From: Mesorhizobium sp.
GTDB taxonomy: Bacteria; Pseudomonadota; Alphaproteobacteria; Rhizobiales; Rhizobiaceae
Assembly (NCBI GenBank): GCA_019635735.1
Contig: JAHBYX010000002.1
Span: 310,001 to 374,000, forward strand
DNA length: 64,000 nt
Direction of reading: 5' to 3'
Shown here: piece by piece, positions 9,501 to 17,792 of the stretch
Position numbering within the stretch: position 1 is the stretch's first letter
How the letters are laid out: every line of letters starts with the position of its first letter
Notes under the pieces: generated by a model
Seen by the model: the letters and a program-made list of their open reading frames with translations, nothing else
Told to the model about the DNA's origin: nothing
Database searches by the model: none
Program-made: the position numbers and the translations under genes

Positions 9501-9712
9501 TGTCCTCGGCGATCGTGTTCGGCCTCGCCTTTGCGACCGTGCTGACGCTGGTGGTGACGCCGGCCATGCTGATGGTGTTCACCCGCTCCAACGACAGCAA
9601 GGTCTACGCCTTCTTCCGCCGCCTGTTCCGCATGAAGCCGAAGCAGGCGACGCAGCCCTCGGCCGAAGCCGCCGACTTGCCGGCGATGCCCTATCCGAAG
9701 GCGGCCGAATAG
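6551..9712 (+). CDS. RND efflux transporter permease (HAE1/AcrB-like)
   Basis: Inner-membrane proton/drug antiporter, 1053 residues, full length for the family. It has the first transmembrane helix at about 10-30, a large periplasmic loop, helices 2-6, a second periplasmic loop and helices 7-12. The proton-relay pair is present in VGMLVDDAIIVTEY in the fourth helix (AcrB Asp407/Asp408 equivalent). VVVNNNIVLIDTYDR in the C-terminal half is the matching GxVxxNxIxLID motif of RND pumps. It is co-transcribed with the adaptor and possibly with the oxidoreductase genes upstream. The substrate is unknown; a link to aldehydes or aromatics oxidised by the upstream enzyme is only suggested by position. 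Confidence 0.92.
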   Translation: MDIVKIAIRNARLTLSVLVFLILAGTVAYMSVPKEAEPDVAFPVIYVSLTYQGISPEDSERLLLRPVETQLKSLKGLKEMRSAAYQGGGYVLVEFDPSTDLSDALIDTRNKVQDAKRDLPAGTEEPTVNEVNVSEFPVLVVTLSGDVPERALTAAAKVLRDKIEEVPGVLEGTIQGSRDELVEAIIDPVKLSSYGLRLDQLIQGVGASNSLVAAGALEGSEGKYAIKVPALIETPEDVANLPVVANNNAVVRVQDLATVRSTFKDAETITRLDGKPAIAIEVKKRTGANIVETIEGAKKVADEFVKAAPPGMEVTYTQDKSVFVNQLLNDLQNHVLIAVILVFIVVLYALSGRASLLIGLAIPSSFLMGILLLALMGYTINMIVLFSLILAVGMLVDDAIIVTEYAERRMSEGAHKALAFEEAAKRMAGPVIAATMTRIAAFSPLLFWPGIIGDFMKYLPITLIVTLAASMAYALIFAPALGSLVAKAPLHDEEDRRDGIYMAVVKKAVQWPVTALMLTLALLSGGFWAYVNYGNGVEFFPTVEPDYGLLYVHARGNLSLAEMDAATREAENRLLGWPGVKSVYTRSGKSRGGGQDIPEDVVGVIQYEFVDWRERKSAHTILDDLRVVMAGIPGVDVEVRVPDAGPPTGKPVQVRLAAVDPTGLNDYARKVAAAVAKVPGVIDVSDGLPPPGIDWALEVDRSKAAQYGISPMAVGTVVQLVTTGLKLTDYRPAGADDAVDIRLRLPEDRRTLASLDQLRIETAQGSVPISNFVSRKPERTVGILNRIDAKRTITVQGNVASGFQVAAVQAEVAKVVSEMAQPGIEWKLAGSNEDSAEAQAFLGNAFGAAMFLIFIVLLAQFNKFTSVMLVLVTVIMAVIGALLGMLLTGQAFVIVMSGIGMIALAGVVVNNNIVLIDTYDRLRHEGWNKMEAVLQTCRERARPVVLTALSAILGVLPIAFGLGLEIFHHETTINAPSTQWWIALSSAIVFGLAFATVLTLVVTPAMLMVFTRSNDSKVYAFFRRLFRMKPKQATQPSAEAADLPAMPYPKAAE

Positions 9713-9807
9713 CAGTCGAAGTCGCGGAATTCCCGGGCGCCGGAACAAATTCCGGCGTCCGCGCATTGTGAACCCATTGCAAGACCGTTCTTGGAAGGGG
9801 AAGTCAC

Positions 9808-9966
9808 ATGACCGTCAGCACTATTCTTATCATTATCCTCGTTCTGATCCTGCTCGGCGCCATTCCGGCCTGGCCCTATTCGCGCGGCTGGGGCTATGGC
9901 CCGTCCGGCATCGTCGGCGTCATCCTCGTGATCCTGCTCATCCTCGTCCTGATGGGACGAATCTGA
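9808..9966 (+). CDS. DUF3309 small membrane protein
   Basis: A 52-residue protein, too short for many gene finders. It has one long hydrophobic N-terminal helix, the conserved GAIPAWPYSRGWGYGPSG centre (residues 17-34), and a second hydrophobic helix ending MGRI, which is the whole of the DUF3309 pattern known from many proteobacteria. A purine-rich GGAAGGGG lies about 8 bases before the ATG. It follows the RND permease by 95 bases and is closed by a strong terminator, so it is either the last gene of that operon or a single-gene unit. Its function is unknown. Confidence 0.88.
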   Translation: MTVSTILIIILVLILLGAIPAWPYSRGWGYGPSGIVGVILVILLILVLMGRI

Positions 9967-9997
9967 TCCGACATCGAAAAAACTGATCCAGAATGAG

Positions 9998-10030
9998 AAC
10001 GCCGCCCGGAACATCCGGGCGGCGTTTTTC
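9998..10030 (+). terminator. Rho-independent terminator after DUF3309 gene
   Basis: A perfect 13-bp GC-rich stem (9998-10010 with 10014-10026), three-base loop ACA, followed by a short T-run. It ends the transcription unit that begins upstream. Confidence 0.9.
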
Positions 10031-10053
10031 TCGGGCGAAACCTTCATGACTGG

Positions 10054-10162
10054 CGTCATCCTCGGGCTTGTCCCGAGGATCTGCCAACCGTGCGGGTGAT
10101 CGCGGACGGCGGGAAAAACTTGCAAGCGGCGGTGGATCCTCGGGACAAGCCCGAGGATGACG
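10054..10162. repeat. Palindromic intergenic repeat, family A, copy 1
   Basis: A 109-bp element bounded by perfect 28-bp inverted repeats (10054-10081 and 10135-10162), each beginning or ending with CGTCATCCTCGGGCTTG and its complement. Each arm is itself partly palindromic (CCTCGGG/CCCGAGG). Related copies are at 24554-24734 and 44281-44413. It lies between the convergent DUF3309 and msrB genes. Confidence 0.85.
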
Positions 10163-10193
10163 GTGTGGGACTTTGGCCGACGCCGCGCCCTTG

Positions 10194-10595
10194 TCACGCC
10201 GGCACGAACTCTAGCGCCACGCCGTTGATGCAGTAGCGCTGGTAGGTCGGGGGCGGACCGTCGGGGAACACGTGCCCGAGATGGCTTCCGCAGGTGGCGC
10301 AATGGCACTCCGTGCGCACCATTCCGTGGCTGCGGTCGACCGTCGTCTCGACCGATCCGGGCACCGGATCATTGAAGCTCGGCCAGCCGGTGCCGCTCTC
10401 GAACTTCAGCGTCGATTCGAACAGCGGACTTTCGCAGCCCACGCATTTGAACGTGCCCGGCCGCTTTTCGTAGAGCAGCGCGCAGCTTCCCGGCCGCTCG
10501 GTGCCATGCTGGCGCATGATGTAATACTGTTCCGGCGTCAGCCGCGCCTTCCACTCGGCGTCGGTGCGGGTGACGGGATAGGTGTGGGTGTCCAT
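10194..10595 (-). CDS. msrB: Peptide-methionine (R)-S-oxide reductase MsrB
   Basis: Reduces methionine-R-sulfoxide in proteins; cytosolic, since no signal is seen. It has 133 residues. Structural zinc is held by Cys51/Cys54 (CVGC) and Cys99/Cys102 (CATC). The catalytic cysteine is Cys122 in [11 protein letters not shown], the family signature, and the substrate-binding GTGWPSF and [11 protein letters not shown] motifs are intact. The start gives MDTHTYPV and has GGGAGA six bases upstream; the open frame extends further upstream but that part has no motif. It ends 56 bases after the VWA gene's reading direction would begin its own stop, and both are on the minus strand. Confidence 0.95.
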   Translation of the reverse strand: MDTHTYPVTRTDAEWKARLTPEQYYIMRQHGTERPGSCALLYEKRPGTFKCVGCESPLFESTLKFESGTGWPSFNDPVPGSVETTVDRSHGMVRTECHCATCGSHLGHVFPDGPPPTYQRYCINGVALEFVPA

Positions 10596-10651
10596 GGATA
10601 TCTCCCGTTTGGTCCGCTCAATATAGGGTGCCGGGGCGCTCGCGAAAATGC

Positions 10652-11842
10652 TCAGTGCTTTCGCGACAGTTCCTTGGTCGCGCTTTCCAGCCCTTGCAGT
10701 GTCAGGGGATACATCCGGTCCGAGAACAGGTCGCGGATCATCTGGATCGAGTGCGTGTAGCCCCAGTGCTTCTGCTGCACGGGGTTGATCCAGATCGCGT
10801 TCGGCCATTGCCGGACGACGCGGTTCAGCCAGACGATTCCGGCTTCCGGATTCCAGTGCTCGACCGACCCGCCGGCCGTGGCGATCTCGTAGGGGCTCAT
10901 CGAGGCGTCGCCGACGAAGATCACCTTGTAGTCCGAACCGTATTTGTGCAGCACGTCGAATGTCGGCGTCACCTCATGGTGGCGGCGCCTGTTGTCCTTC
11001 CACACGCCCTCGTAGAGGCAGTTGTGGAAGTAGAAGAACTCGAGCTGCCGGAACTCGGTCCGGGCCGCCGAAAACAGCTCCTCCACCACCTTGATGTGGT
11101 CGTCCATCGAGCCGCCGACGTCGAAGAACATTAGAAGCTTCACCGCGTTGCGCCGCTCCGGCCGCGTCTGCACGTCGAGATAGCCGTGCTCGGCGGTCGC
11201 GTGGATGGTGCCCGGAATATCGAGTTCCTCGTCCGCGCCCTCGCGCACCCAGCGGCGCAGCCGTTTCAGCGCCACCTTGATGTTGCGGGTGCCGAGCTCG
11301 ACCGTGTCGTCGAAGTTCCTGAACTCGCGTTTGTCCCAGACCTTGACCGCGCGCCGGTTGCGGCTCTCGGTCTGGCCGATCCGCACGCCCTCCGGATTGT
11401 AGCCGTAGGCGCCGAAGGGGGACGTGCCGGCCGTGCCGATCCATTTCGAGCCGCCCTGGTGTCTGCCCTTCTGCTCCTCCAGCCGCTTCTTCAGCGTCTC
11501 CATCAGCTTGTCGAAGCCGCCCAGCGCCTCGACCAGCTTCTTCTCTTCTTCGGTCAGGTGCTTTTCGGCGAGCTTGCGCAGCCATTCCTCCGGCAGGTTG
11601 GCGATGTCGATGCCGCCCTCGCCGGACAGCGCTTCCAGCCCCTTGAAGACATGGCCGAACACCTGGTCGAAACGGTCGATGTGGCGCTCGTCCTTCACCA
11701 GGGCGGCGCGCGCCAGATAGTAGAAGCCTTCGACGTCATAGGTGACGAGTTCGGCCTCCATCCCTTCCAGCAGCGTCAGATATTCGCGCAGCGACACCGG
11801 AACCTTGGCGGCCTTGAGCTCGAGGAAGAAGGGGATGAACAT
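10652..11842 (-). CDS. VWA domain protein, CoxE-like
   Basis: A 396-residue protein of the CoxE/YehP-type von Willebrand A family that works with MoxR ATPases in metal-centre or complex maturation. The C-terminal half carries the metal-ion site in the variant form DVGGS ([12 protein letters not shown]) instead of DxSxS, which is usual in this subfamily. The N-terminal half is helical and charged ([21 protein letters not shown] at the start). I chose the ATG giving MFIPFF at 11842, since the upstream extension runs into the vapB regulatory region. Its MoxR partner is probably the gene at 14284-15123, 2.4 kb upstream in the same orientation. Confidence 0.88.
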   Translation of the reverse strand: MFIPFFLELKAAKVPVSLREYLTLLEGMEAELVTYDVEGFYYLARAALVKDERHIDRFDQVFGHVFKGLEALSGEGGIDIANLPEEWLRKLAEKHLTEEEKKLVEALGGFDKLMETLKKRLEEQKGRHQGGSKWIGTAGTSPFGAYGYNPEGVRIGQTESRNRRAVKVWDKREFRNFDDTVELGTRNIKVALKRLRRWVREGADEELDIPGTIHATAEHGYLDVQTRPERRNAVKLLMFFDVGGSMDDHIKVVEELFSAARTEFRQLEFFYFHNCLYEGVWKDNRRRHHEVTPTFDVLHKYGSDYKVIFVGDASMSPYEIATAGGSVEHWNPEAGIVWLNRVVRQWPNAIWINPVQQKHWGYTHSIQMIRDLFSDRMYPLTLQGLESATKELSRKH

Positions 11843-11892
11843 GACGAACACTCTGGTCGGACGGCTCGCCAAATGCAAGACAGTCGACCAAC

Positions 11893-11911
11893 TGCTAGCA
11901 AAATGCTATCA
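11893..11911. promoter_or_regulatory. Repeated octamer, candidate VapB operator
   Basis: TGCTAGCA-AAA-TGCTATCA lies 24 bases before vapB, in the divergent gap with the VWA gene. The first octamer is self-complementary and the second differs by one base. Its place fits an autoregulated toxin-antitoxin operator; this is inference. Confidence 0.4.
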
Positions 11912-11934
11912 ACGTTCGAAAGAGGAATTGCGAG

Positions 11935-12171
11935 ATGGCCAGTCTGCATGTGAGAAACGTCGACGACGAGATTGTGGCGCTGCTCAAGGAGCGTGCGACA
12001 CGCCATGGGCGGTCGGCCGAGGCGGAACATCGGGAGATTCTTCAGGACGTTCTGAAAGGCAGGCAGGCGATGAGTTTCGACGAGATGGCCGCGCTGCTGC
12101 GTCAGCGACTGGCGGGACGTCCTCATACTCCGTCCGAGATCCTGCAGCGTGAAGGTCGCGACGAGCGGTGA
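11935..12171 (+). CDS. vapB: VapB/FitA-like ribbon-helix-helix antitoxin
   Basis: A 78-residue antitoxin. Residues 1-40 form the ribbon-helix-helix DNA-binding domain (ASLHVRNVDDEIVALLKERA, then GRSAEAEHREIL), the FitA pattern that pairs with PIN toxins. The C-terminal 35 residues would wrap the toxin; LLRQRL is a likely contact helix. AGAGGA lies upstream of the ATG. The stop overlaps the toxin start as GTGA, so the pair is translationally coupled. Confidence 0.88.
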   Translation: MASLHVRNVDDEIVALLKERATRHGRSAEAEHREILQDVLKGRQAMSFDEMAALLRQRLAGRPHTPSEILQREGRDER

Positions 12172-12596
12172 GGCGCAGGATCGTCGTCGACGCCAGCGTC
12201 GTCGTCAAATGGCTCGTCCCGGAAGACCAATCACTCCGCGCGGTTTCGCTGCGCGAACGATTCGATTTTGCTGCGCCCGACCTGATCCACGCTGAGATCG
12301 TCAACATCCTCTGGAAGAAGGCGCGGCGCGGCGAGATAGCCGATGCCGATGCGTTGGATGGTTTGCGTGCGTTGCGCTATGCGGAATTCCGTCTGGTAAG
12401 TTCGCATGAATTGTTGGAGCAGTCGTTCGAGCTCTCGCGTCTGCTCGATCACCCCGCGTATGACTGTTTCTACCTCTGCGCGGCCGTCCACCTGGGGACG
12501 GTTCTGGTCACAGCAGATGAGCGAATGTTGCGCAAGCTGTCCACGACCGCGCACACTGAATGGACTTCGGCTGCGGTCGATCTCAGGACGTTTTGA
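12168..12596 (+). CDS. vapC: VapC-like PIN domain toxin ribonuclease
   Basis: A 142-residue PIN-domain protein, a Mg-dependent RNase toxin neutralised by the preceding antitoxin. All four acidic residues are present: Asp8 (VVDASV), Glu43 (HAEIVN), Asp99 (AYDCFYL) and Asp117 (VTADERM). It starts at GTG overlapping the antitoxin stop. The pair sits between two genes that normally neighbour each other (VWA and MoxR), which points to later insertion. The RNA target is unknown. Confidence 0.9.
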   Translation: MRRRIVVDASVVVKWLVPEDQSLRAVSLRERFDFAAPDLIHAEIVNILWKKARRGEIADADALDGLRALRYAEFRLVSSHELLEQSFELSRLLDHPAYDCFYLCAAVHLGTVLVTADERMLRKLSTTAHTEWTSAAVDLRTF

Positions 12597-12602
12597 TCGA
12601 CC

Positions 12603-13046
12603 TCACCTCTCATACTCGATGAACCCGGTCCTCCGCGCGATGCGATCATACAGCTGCCGCGCCGTCGTGTTGGTCTCGTGGGTCATCCAGTAGACGTTGG
12701 TGATGCCCTGCCGGTCGGCCTCGGCATAGACCGCCTCGATCAGCTTGCGCCCGACGCCCGTTCCGCGCACGTCCGGGTCTGTGTAGAGGTCCTGAAGATA
12801 GCAATTGTTCTTCTGCGACCAGCAGGTTCGGTGCAGGATGTAATGGACGAGACCGATCGCGTGGCCGTCCAGCCGCGCGATGAAGCCGTTGGGCTCGTAC
12901 TCGCCGGGGTCGAATAGGCGTTTCCACGTCGTCGCGTAGATCTCGTCCGGCAGCACCGTCTTGTAGAAGGTCAGGTAGTCGGTCCAAAGCCGTCGCCAGT
13001 CGGCGTGGTCGCTTTCGGCAAGCGGACGTATCTCGATCGATGACAT
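12603..13046 (-). CDS. GNAT family N-acetyltransferase
   Basis: A 147-residue acetyl-CoA-dependent acyltransferase. The acetyl-CoA loop is DVRGTGVGRKLIEAV (Q/RxxGxG/A motif) at about residues 93-107. The C-terminal part YWMTHETNTTARQLYDRI matches the helix and strand that line the active site in GNATs. The substrate is unknown; the protein resembles small-molecule acetyltransferases. It converges on vapC with a 6-base gap and is divergent from the MBL gene. Confidence 0.87.
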   Translation of the reverse strand: MSSIEIRPLAESDHADWRRLWTDYLTFYKTVLPDEIYATTWKRLFDPGEYEPNGFIARLDGHAIGLVHYILHRTCWSQKNNCYLQDLYTDPDVRGTGVGRKLIEAVYAEADRQGITNVYWMTHETNTTARQLYDRIARRTGFIEYER

Positions 13047-13205
13047 GGCAGGCGCCTCCCTCTCGGAAGCCCATCCTCGCGATGTGATGGCACAACGGCA
13101 ATGGTCCAGCGTGTGCCGCTGCGTTGTACGGCCGATTGTTCAAGGCGGAACATCTTGCCTCGCGCGGTCACGGGGTCTAAGCCGTCCCCGAGACGGAGGC
13201 GCCGG

Positions 13206-14279
13206 ATGGCCAATGATATCGGAAGAGCGGTAGCGACGGCCGGCGGCGGCGAGGTCTTGCGCTTCCCCTTTGCGGAAGCACCCGCCACCGGCACGGTGGT
13301 CGAGGTCGCTCCCGGCATCCTCTGGACCCGCATCCCGCTGCCGTTCCGCCTCGACCACGTCAACATATATCTCATCGAGGACGGCGACGGCTGGGCGGTT
13401 CTCGACACCGGCATCTCGAACCGCGCCACGCGGGAAGTCTGGGAGGCGTTGACGGCGGGTCCCCTTGCCGGACGCAGGCTGACCCGCCTGATCGTGACCC
13501 ATTTCCATCCCGACCACATCGGTTTGGCCGGCTGGCTTTGCGAGCGGCATTCGATGCCTCTCCTGACCAGCCAGACCTGCTATCTCGGCTGCATCAATAT
13601 CTCGCTCAGCCCGAACGCGATGGGCGACAAGCCCTACCAGGATTTCTATCGCAGCCACGGCATGTCTGCGGAGACGGCGCAGCTCGTTGCCACGCAAGGC
13701 AACGGCTATCTGCACATGGTCTCGCCGCTGCCGCCGACCTTCCGCAGGCTCGTCGCCGGAGATACGCTGGATATCGGCGGTCGGCCGTTCGAGGTGATGT
13801 CGGCCGACGGCCACGCCGCCGAGCAGTTGATGTTCTACCTCGCCGAGGAAAACGTCTTCCTGGCCTCGGATCAGGTGCTGGCGAAGATCACCCCCAACGT
13901 CAGCGTCTGGGCAGTTGAACCGGACGGCGATCCGCTCGGGCTTTACATCCGTTCCCTCGGCGCGATCGAGAAGGCCATCCCCGCCAACGCTCTCGTCCTG
14001 CCCGGGCATCAATTGCCCTTCTACGGCCTGCACGAGCGCGCCCGCGAGCTCGCAGGCCATCATGCCGATCGCTGTGAGCGGATTGCATATGCGTGTCACC
14101 AAGGCCCGAGATCAGTCGCCGAACTCGTGCCCGTGCTGTTTCCGCGCCCGCTCGACCCGCACCAGCTTTCCTTCGCCTTCTCCGAGACCCACGCCCATGT
14201 GAACTACATGGTGGGTCGCGGCGAACTTGCCTGGGAAGCGCCTTCGGCCGATCTGATGCGCGTGCGGCGGCCCGGCTGA
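13206..14279 (+). CDS. MBL-fold metallo-hydrolase
   Basis: A 357-residue metallo-beta-lactamase-fold enzyme. The dinuclear metal motif is intact: His99, His101, Asp103 and His104 in THFHPDHIG, with a further Asp in LDTGI at 67-69, ADGHAAEQ and LPGHQLP supplying later histidines. The last 80 residues (HADRCERI onward) look like the winged-helix tail found in LACTB2-like hydrolases. The start has GGAGG about 8 bases upstream; an in-frame upstream extension lacks support. The substrate is unknown, and such proteins include hydroxyacyl-thioester and RNA-directed hydrolases. Confidence 0.85.
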   Translation: MANDIGRAVATAGGGEVLRFPFAEAPATGTVVEVAPGILWTRIPLPFRLDHVNIYLIEDGDGWAVLDTGISNRATREVWEALTAGPLAGRRLTRLIVTHFHPDHIGLAGWLCERHSMPLLTSQTCYLGCINISLSPNAMGDKPYQDFYRSHGMSAETAQLVATQGNGYLHMVSPLPPTFRRLVAGDTLDIGGRPFEVMSADGHAAEQLMFYLAEENVFLASDQVLAKITPNVSVWAVEPDGDPLGLYIRSLGAIEKAIPANALVLPGHQLPFYGLHERARELAGHHADRCERIAYACHQGPRSVAELVPVLFPRPLDPHQLSFAFSETHAHVNYMVGRGELAWEAPSADLMRVRRPG

Positions 14280-14283
14280 CGGC

Positions 14284-15123
<840 letters not shown>

Positions 15124-15245
15124 CCGTCAGAGTCCATTCCGTTGAGCCGCGGCGACAGTAGGGACAGCGCACGGCAAGGGCAAGCGCCAGCTTTCTAACA
15201 CGGATAAGAAAGCCGGCTGTGCGGAATCGCGGACTTTGAAACGCG

Positions 15246-15280
15246 AAACGCCCGCGCTCCTTTGTGAAAGCGCGGACGTT
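15246..15280 (-). terminator. Probable terminator of the small secreted gene
   Basis: A stem of CGCCCGCGCT (15249-15258) with AGCGCGGACG (15269-15278), one mismatch, followed on the minus strand by TTTCGCGTTT. The T-run is interrupted, so it may be weak. Confidence 0.4.
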
Positions 15281-15314
15281 TTCGGAAAGCGCGGGCGGGC
15301 ATTCCCCCGCTGGC

Positions 15315-15542
15315 TCAGAGGCCCGAGTAGTTCTGATCCAGGTTGATCTGGAAGCCGTCGCCCGTGGAAACGCTGGCGTTCTGCTGCGAGGAGATGGTGA
15401 AGGCGCCGCCTGCGGGAGCGGTTCCGACATTCTCGACGTTCTGGGCAAAGGACTGCGAGTAGATCAGCGCCGGGGCTTCCTGGGCCGCGGAGACACCGGA
15501 GAGGCCGAGGACGGCAACGGAGGCGAGAAGAAACCTGTTCAT
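15315..15542 (-). CDS. Small secreted protein, paralogue 1
   Basis: A 75-residue protein with a clear Sec signal peptide (cleavage after VSAA, about residue 19) and a mature part of about 55 residues. The mature N-terminus QEAPALIYS, an NV-N block, a T-SSQ-NASV block and the ending YSG are shared with the gene at 15602-15841. There are no cysteines and no recognised domain. It has AAAGG upstream of the ATG. A periplasmic or extracellular site is inferred; function is unknown. Confidence 0.72.
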   Translation of the reverse strand: MNRFLLASVAVLGLSGVSAAQEAPALIYSQSFAQNVENVGTAPAGGAFTISSQQNASVSTGDGFQINLDQNYSGL

Positions 15543-15601
15543 GGGATGATACCTTTCGATTCTTGAAGGACTGTGGCCGGCGGATCCGGCCGTTCCGCCG
15601 C

Positions 15602-15841
15602 TTAGCGGCCCGAGTAGTCCTGGTTGTTGCGGATGTCGTCGACGGTCTGGCCGCCGCTCTGGACCGGCACGCTCGCATTGCGCTGCGAGGACACGGTCAG
15701 GCCGTGGTCGGTGGAGGGCACGTCGGCGTTCTGGACATTCCGCGCATACGCGTCGCTGTAGATCAGGGCCGGGGCTTCCTGCGCAGCAGCGAGACCGGTG
15801 AAGCTCAGCACGGCGGCCGAGGCGATGAGATACTTACGCAT
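15602..15841 (-). CDS. Small secreted protein, paralogue 2
   Basis: A 79-residue secreted protein, tandem paralogue of the next gene downstream. Shared blocks are QEAPALIYS at the mature N-terminus, ARNVQNADVP, TVSSQRNASVPV and YSGR at the end; the signal peptide is different in detail. The two genes are 59 bases apart on the same strand and likely co-transcribed. The spacing between shared blocks is kept although the intervening residues differ, which suggests selection on the mature protein. I do not recognise the family. Confidence 0.72.
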   Translation of the reverse strand: MRKYLIASAAVLSFTGLAAAQEAPALIYSDAYARNVQNADVPSTDHGLTVSSQRNASVPVQSGGQTVDDIRNNQDYSGR

Positions 15842-16129
15842 GTTCTATCCCTTTGGTGTGCGGCCACCCGGCTTTCCGGCATGGCCTTCGTCTTTCTGAA
15901 ATCGAAGCGGCGATCAGTGCGTCGTCCGATGGCGCTGAGATGGGCCTGTTCCGCCACACGTTCAAAACAACAGAACGGGAGAGAAAGTTGACGCACAGGT
16001 CGCGAACTCGTGACCGGATTTCCCTTGAAAAACAGATCGTTCATCAGCCTCGAAACGCTGACGTCGCGCTATTCCGAACGATGCCGGCGAACGTGCTGGC
16101 GGCGGACTGGCGAAAGCCCTATATTGGCT
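15842..16129. other. Intergenic region between small secreted gene and 6S RNA
   Basis: A gap of 288 bases. It should hold the promoter of the two secreted-protein genes (minus strand) and that of the 6S RNA (plus strand, TATATT at 16120-16125 is the likely -10). I see no gene; the open frame that runs through it would also run through the 6S RNA. Confidence 0.5.
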
Positions 16130-16292
16130 GGGACGGTCTGTGCTTCACGGCAGGAGTAACACTTCCCCGGGGCCTTATTGATCCCAAGGGAGCTGTCCCT
16201 GGAGAGACCCGTGGGTCTTTTCACACGGCGCCCACCTACGTTGTAGGCACCCGGGATCAACCTCTCCACCGGTCTGCGTGGATCGTCACCTC
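16130..16292 (+). ncRNA. ssrS: 6S RNA
   Basis: Regulator that mimics an open promoter and binds sigma-70 RNA polymerase. The evidence is position and fold. It lies directly before 5-formyltetrahydrofolate cyclo-ligase, the classical 6S location. A long hairpin is closed by GACGGT (16132-16137) with ATCGTC (16282-16287), then TTGATCCC with GGGATCAA (around 16177 and 16253). Inner helices include GAGACCCGTGGGTCTTT and CCTACGTTGTAGG. TATATT at 16120 fits a -10 giving a start near 16131. The ends are accurate to about 10 bases. Confidence 0.78.
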
Positions 16293-16378
16293 CCCTTCGT
16301 TTATCCATCCATCCGTGTCGCATGCCGGCTGTCCGCGGCACCGCTCGCTCGCGTAGTGTCGTCCCCGGAGGTGCAGAC

Positions 16379-16960
16379 ATGGACAATCGTGCGATCAAGA
16401 AGAGGCTCCGGCAGGAGGCGCTGGCGCGACGCGACGCGCTCGATCCGGAATGGCGCATCGAGGCGTCGCTGCGGATGGCCGACGAGGCGCACCGCATCGG
16501 CATGGAGCCGGGCGCGACCGTCTCCGGCTTTTGGCCGATGCGCTCGGAAGTCGACGTCCGCCCGCTGATGTTCGCGCTGCGCGAACTGGGCGGCCGTCTC
16601 TGTCTTCCGGCGATCCTCGACAAGGAGACGATCGTCTTCCGCGAGCTCGTCCGCGGCGCGCCGCTGATCGACATGGGTTTCGGCACGGCCGGGCCGGGAC
16701 CGGAGGCCGAGGTTCTCCAGCCGACGCTGATGCTCGTGCCGCTTGCTGCCTTCGACCGCCGCGGCCACAGGATCGGCTACGGCGCCGGCTACTACGACCG
16801 CGCCATCGCGAAACTGCAGGCGGGATCGCGGCCGCCCCGCCTTATTGGCATCGCCTTCGACTGCCAGGAGGTCGAAAGAGTGCCGGACGAGGCACACGAT
16901 GTCGTCATTCCGGAATTCCTGACGGAATCCGGCTTGCGCAGCTTTGCGCCGGCTCTATAG
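16379..16960 (+). CDS. 5-formyltetrahydrofolate cyclo-ligase
   Basis: Converts 5-formyl-THF to 5,10-methenyl-THF using ATP; folate one-carbon metabolism, cytosolic. It has 193 residues. The N-terminal IKKRLRQEALARRDAL helix and the C-terminal GAGYYDRAI signature, which binds ATP-phosphate, are both present. The start has GGAGG seven bases upstream and lies about 85 bases after the 6S RNA 3' end, so processing of 6S from a shared transcript is possible. The following phosphoesterase gene starts 7 bases after its stop. Confidence 0.94.
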   Translation: MDNRAIKKRLRQEALARRDALDPEWRIEASLRMADEAHRIGMEPGATVSGFWPMRSEVDVRPLMFALRELGGRLCLPAILDKETIVFRELVRGAPLIDMGFGTAGPGPEAEVLQPTLMLVPLAAFDRRGHRIGYGAGYYDRAIAKLQAGSRPPRLIGIAFDCQEVERVPDEAHDVVIPEFLTESGLRSFAPAL

Positions 16961-16967
16961 AAGCCGG

Positions 16968-17792
16968 ATGCGTCTTCTCTTCCTGGGCGACATGGTGGGC
17001 AAAACCGGCCGCACAGCGGTGTGGGAACGCCTTCCAGGCCTCATCTCCGATTTCCGGCTCGATTTCGTGATCGTCAACGGCGAGAACGCCGCCGGCGGGT
17101 TTGGCATCACCGAAGAGATTTTCCAGGAGACCTTGCGCGCCGGCGCCGACGTCGTCACCACCGGCAATCACGTCTGGGACCAGCGCGAGGCGCTCAGCTT
17201 CGCGCCGCGTGAGGATCGCTTCCTTCGGCCCGCTAATTTCCCGAAGGGCACGCCCGGCCGCGGCTCCGGGCTCTACATGGCCAGAAACGGCGCGCGCGTC
17301 ATGGTGGCCAACATCATGGGCCGCGTCTTCATGCATCCCGAACTCGACGACCCCTTCGTCGCCGGGGAAGAGGTGCTGGAAGCCTGTCCCATGGGAGAAC
17401 AGGCCGACGCGGTGGTGATCGATTTCCACGCCGAGGCGACGTCCGAGAAGATGTGCTTCGCGCATTTCGTCGACGGACGCGCGAGCTTCGTCGTCGGCAC
17501 CCACACCCATTGTCCGACCGCCGACCATCAGATCCTGAACGGCGGCACGGCCTACCTGTCCGACGCCGGCATGTGCGGTGACTACGATTCCTCCCTTGGC
17601 ATGGACAAGGAAGAACCGCTGAACCGCTTCCTGTCGAAGGTTCCGAAAGGCCGCTTCGAGGCGGCGACCGGTCCGGCCACCATCTGCGGCGTCGGCGTGG
17701 AGATCTCCGACCGCACGGGGCTGGCCGACAGCATCGGACTCCTGCGTCTCGGCCCGCGGCTCGAGGAAACGGTCCCGTCGTTCTGGCTGTGA
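16968..17792 (+). CDS. TIGR00282-type metallophosphoesterase (YmdB-like)
   Basis: A 274-residue di-metal phosphoesterase of the YmdB family, which hydrolyses 2',3'-cyclic nucleotides in Bacillus. Metal ligand motifs appear in order: GDMVGKTGR at 6-14, NGENAAGGFG near 37, GNHVWDQ near 65, DFHAEATSEK near 150 and GTHTHCPTAD near 178. The start used gives MRLLFLGDM, just after the previous gene. Pairing with the cyclo-ligase is common in rhizobia. The length and motif set look complete. Confidence 0.92.
   Translation: MRLLFLGDMVGKTGRTAVWERLPGLISDFRLDFVIVNGENAAGGFGITEEIFQETLRAGADVVTTGNHVWDQREALSFAPREDRFLRPANFPKGTPGRGSGLYMARNGARVMVANIMGRVFMHPELDDPFVAGEEVLEACPMGEQADAVVIDFHAEATSEKMCFAHFVDGRASFVVGTHTHCPTADHQILNGGTAYLSDAGMCGDYDSSLGMDKEEPLNRFLSKVPKGRFEAATGPATICGVGVEISDRTGLADSIGLLRLGPRLEETVPSFWL

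Noticed and set aside
5939..9766. A 1275-codon open frame antisense to the RND genes
   Set aside because: It is Asp/His/Arg-rich shadow translation of the adaptor and permease genes.
15853..16356. Open frame of 167 codons across the 6S RNA
   Set aside because: It overlaps the RNA hairpins and its translation has no conserved features.
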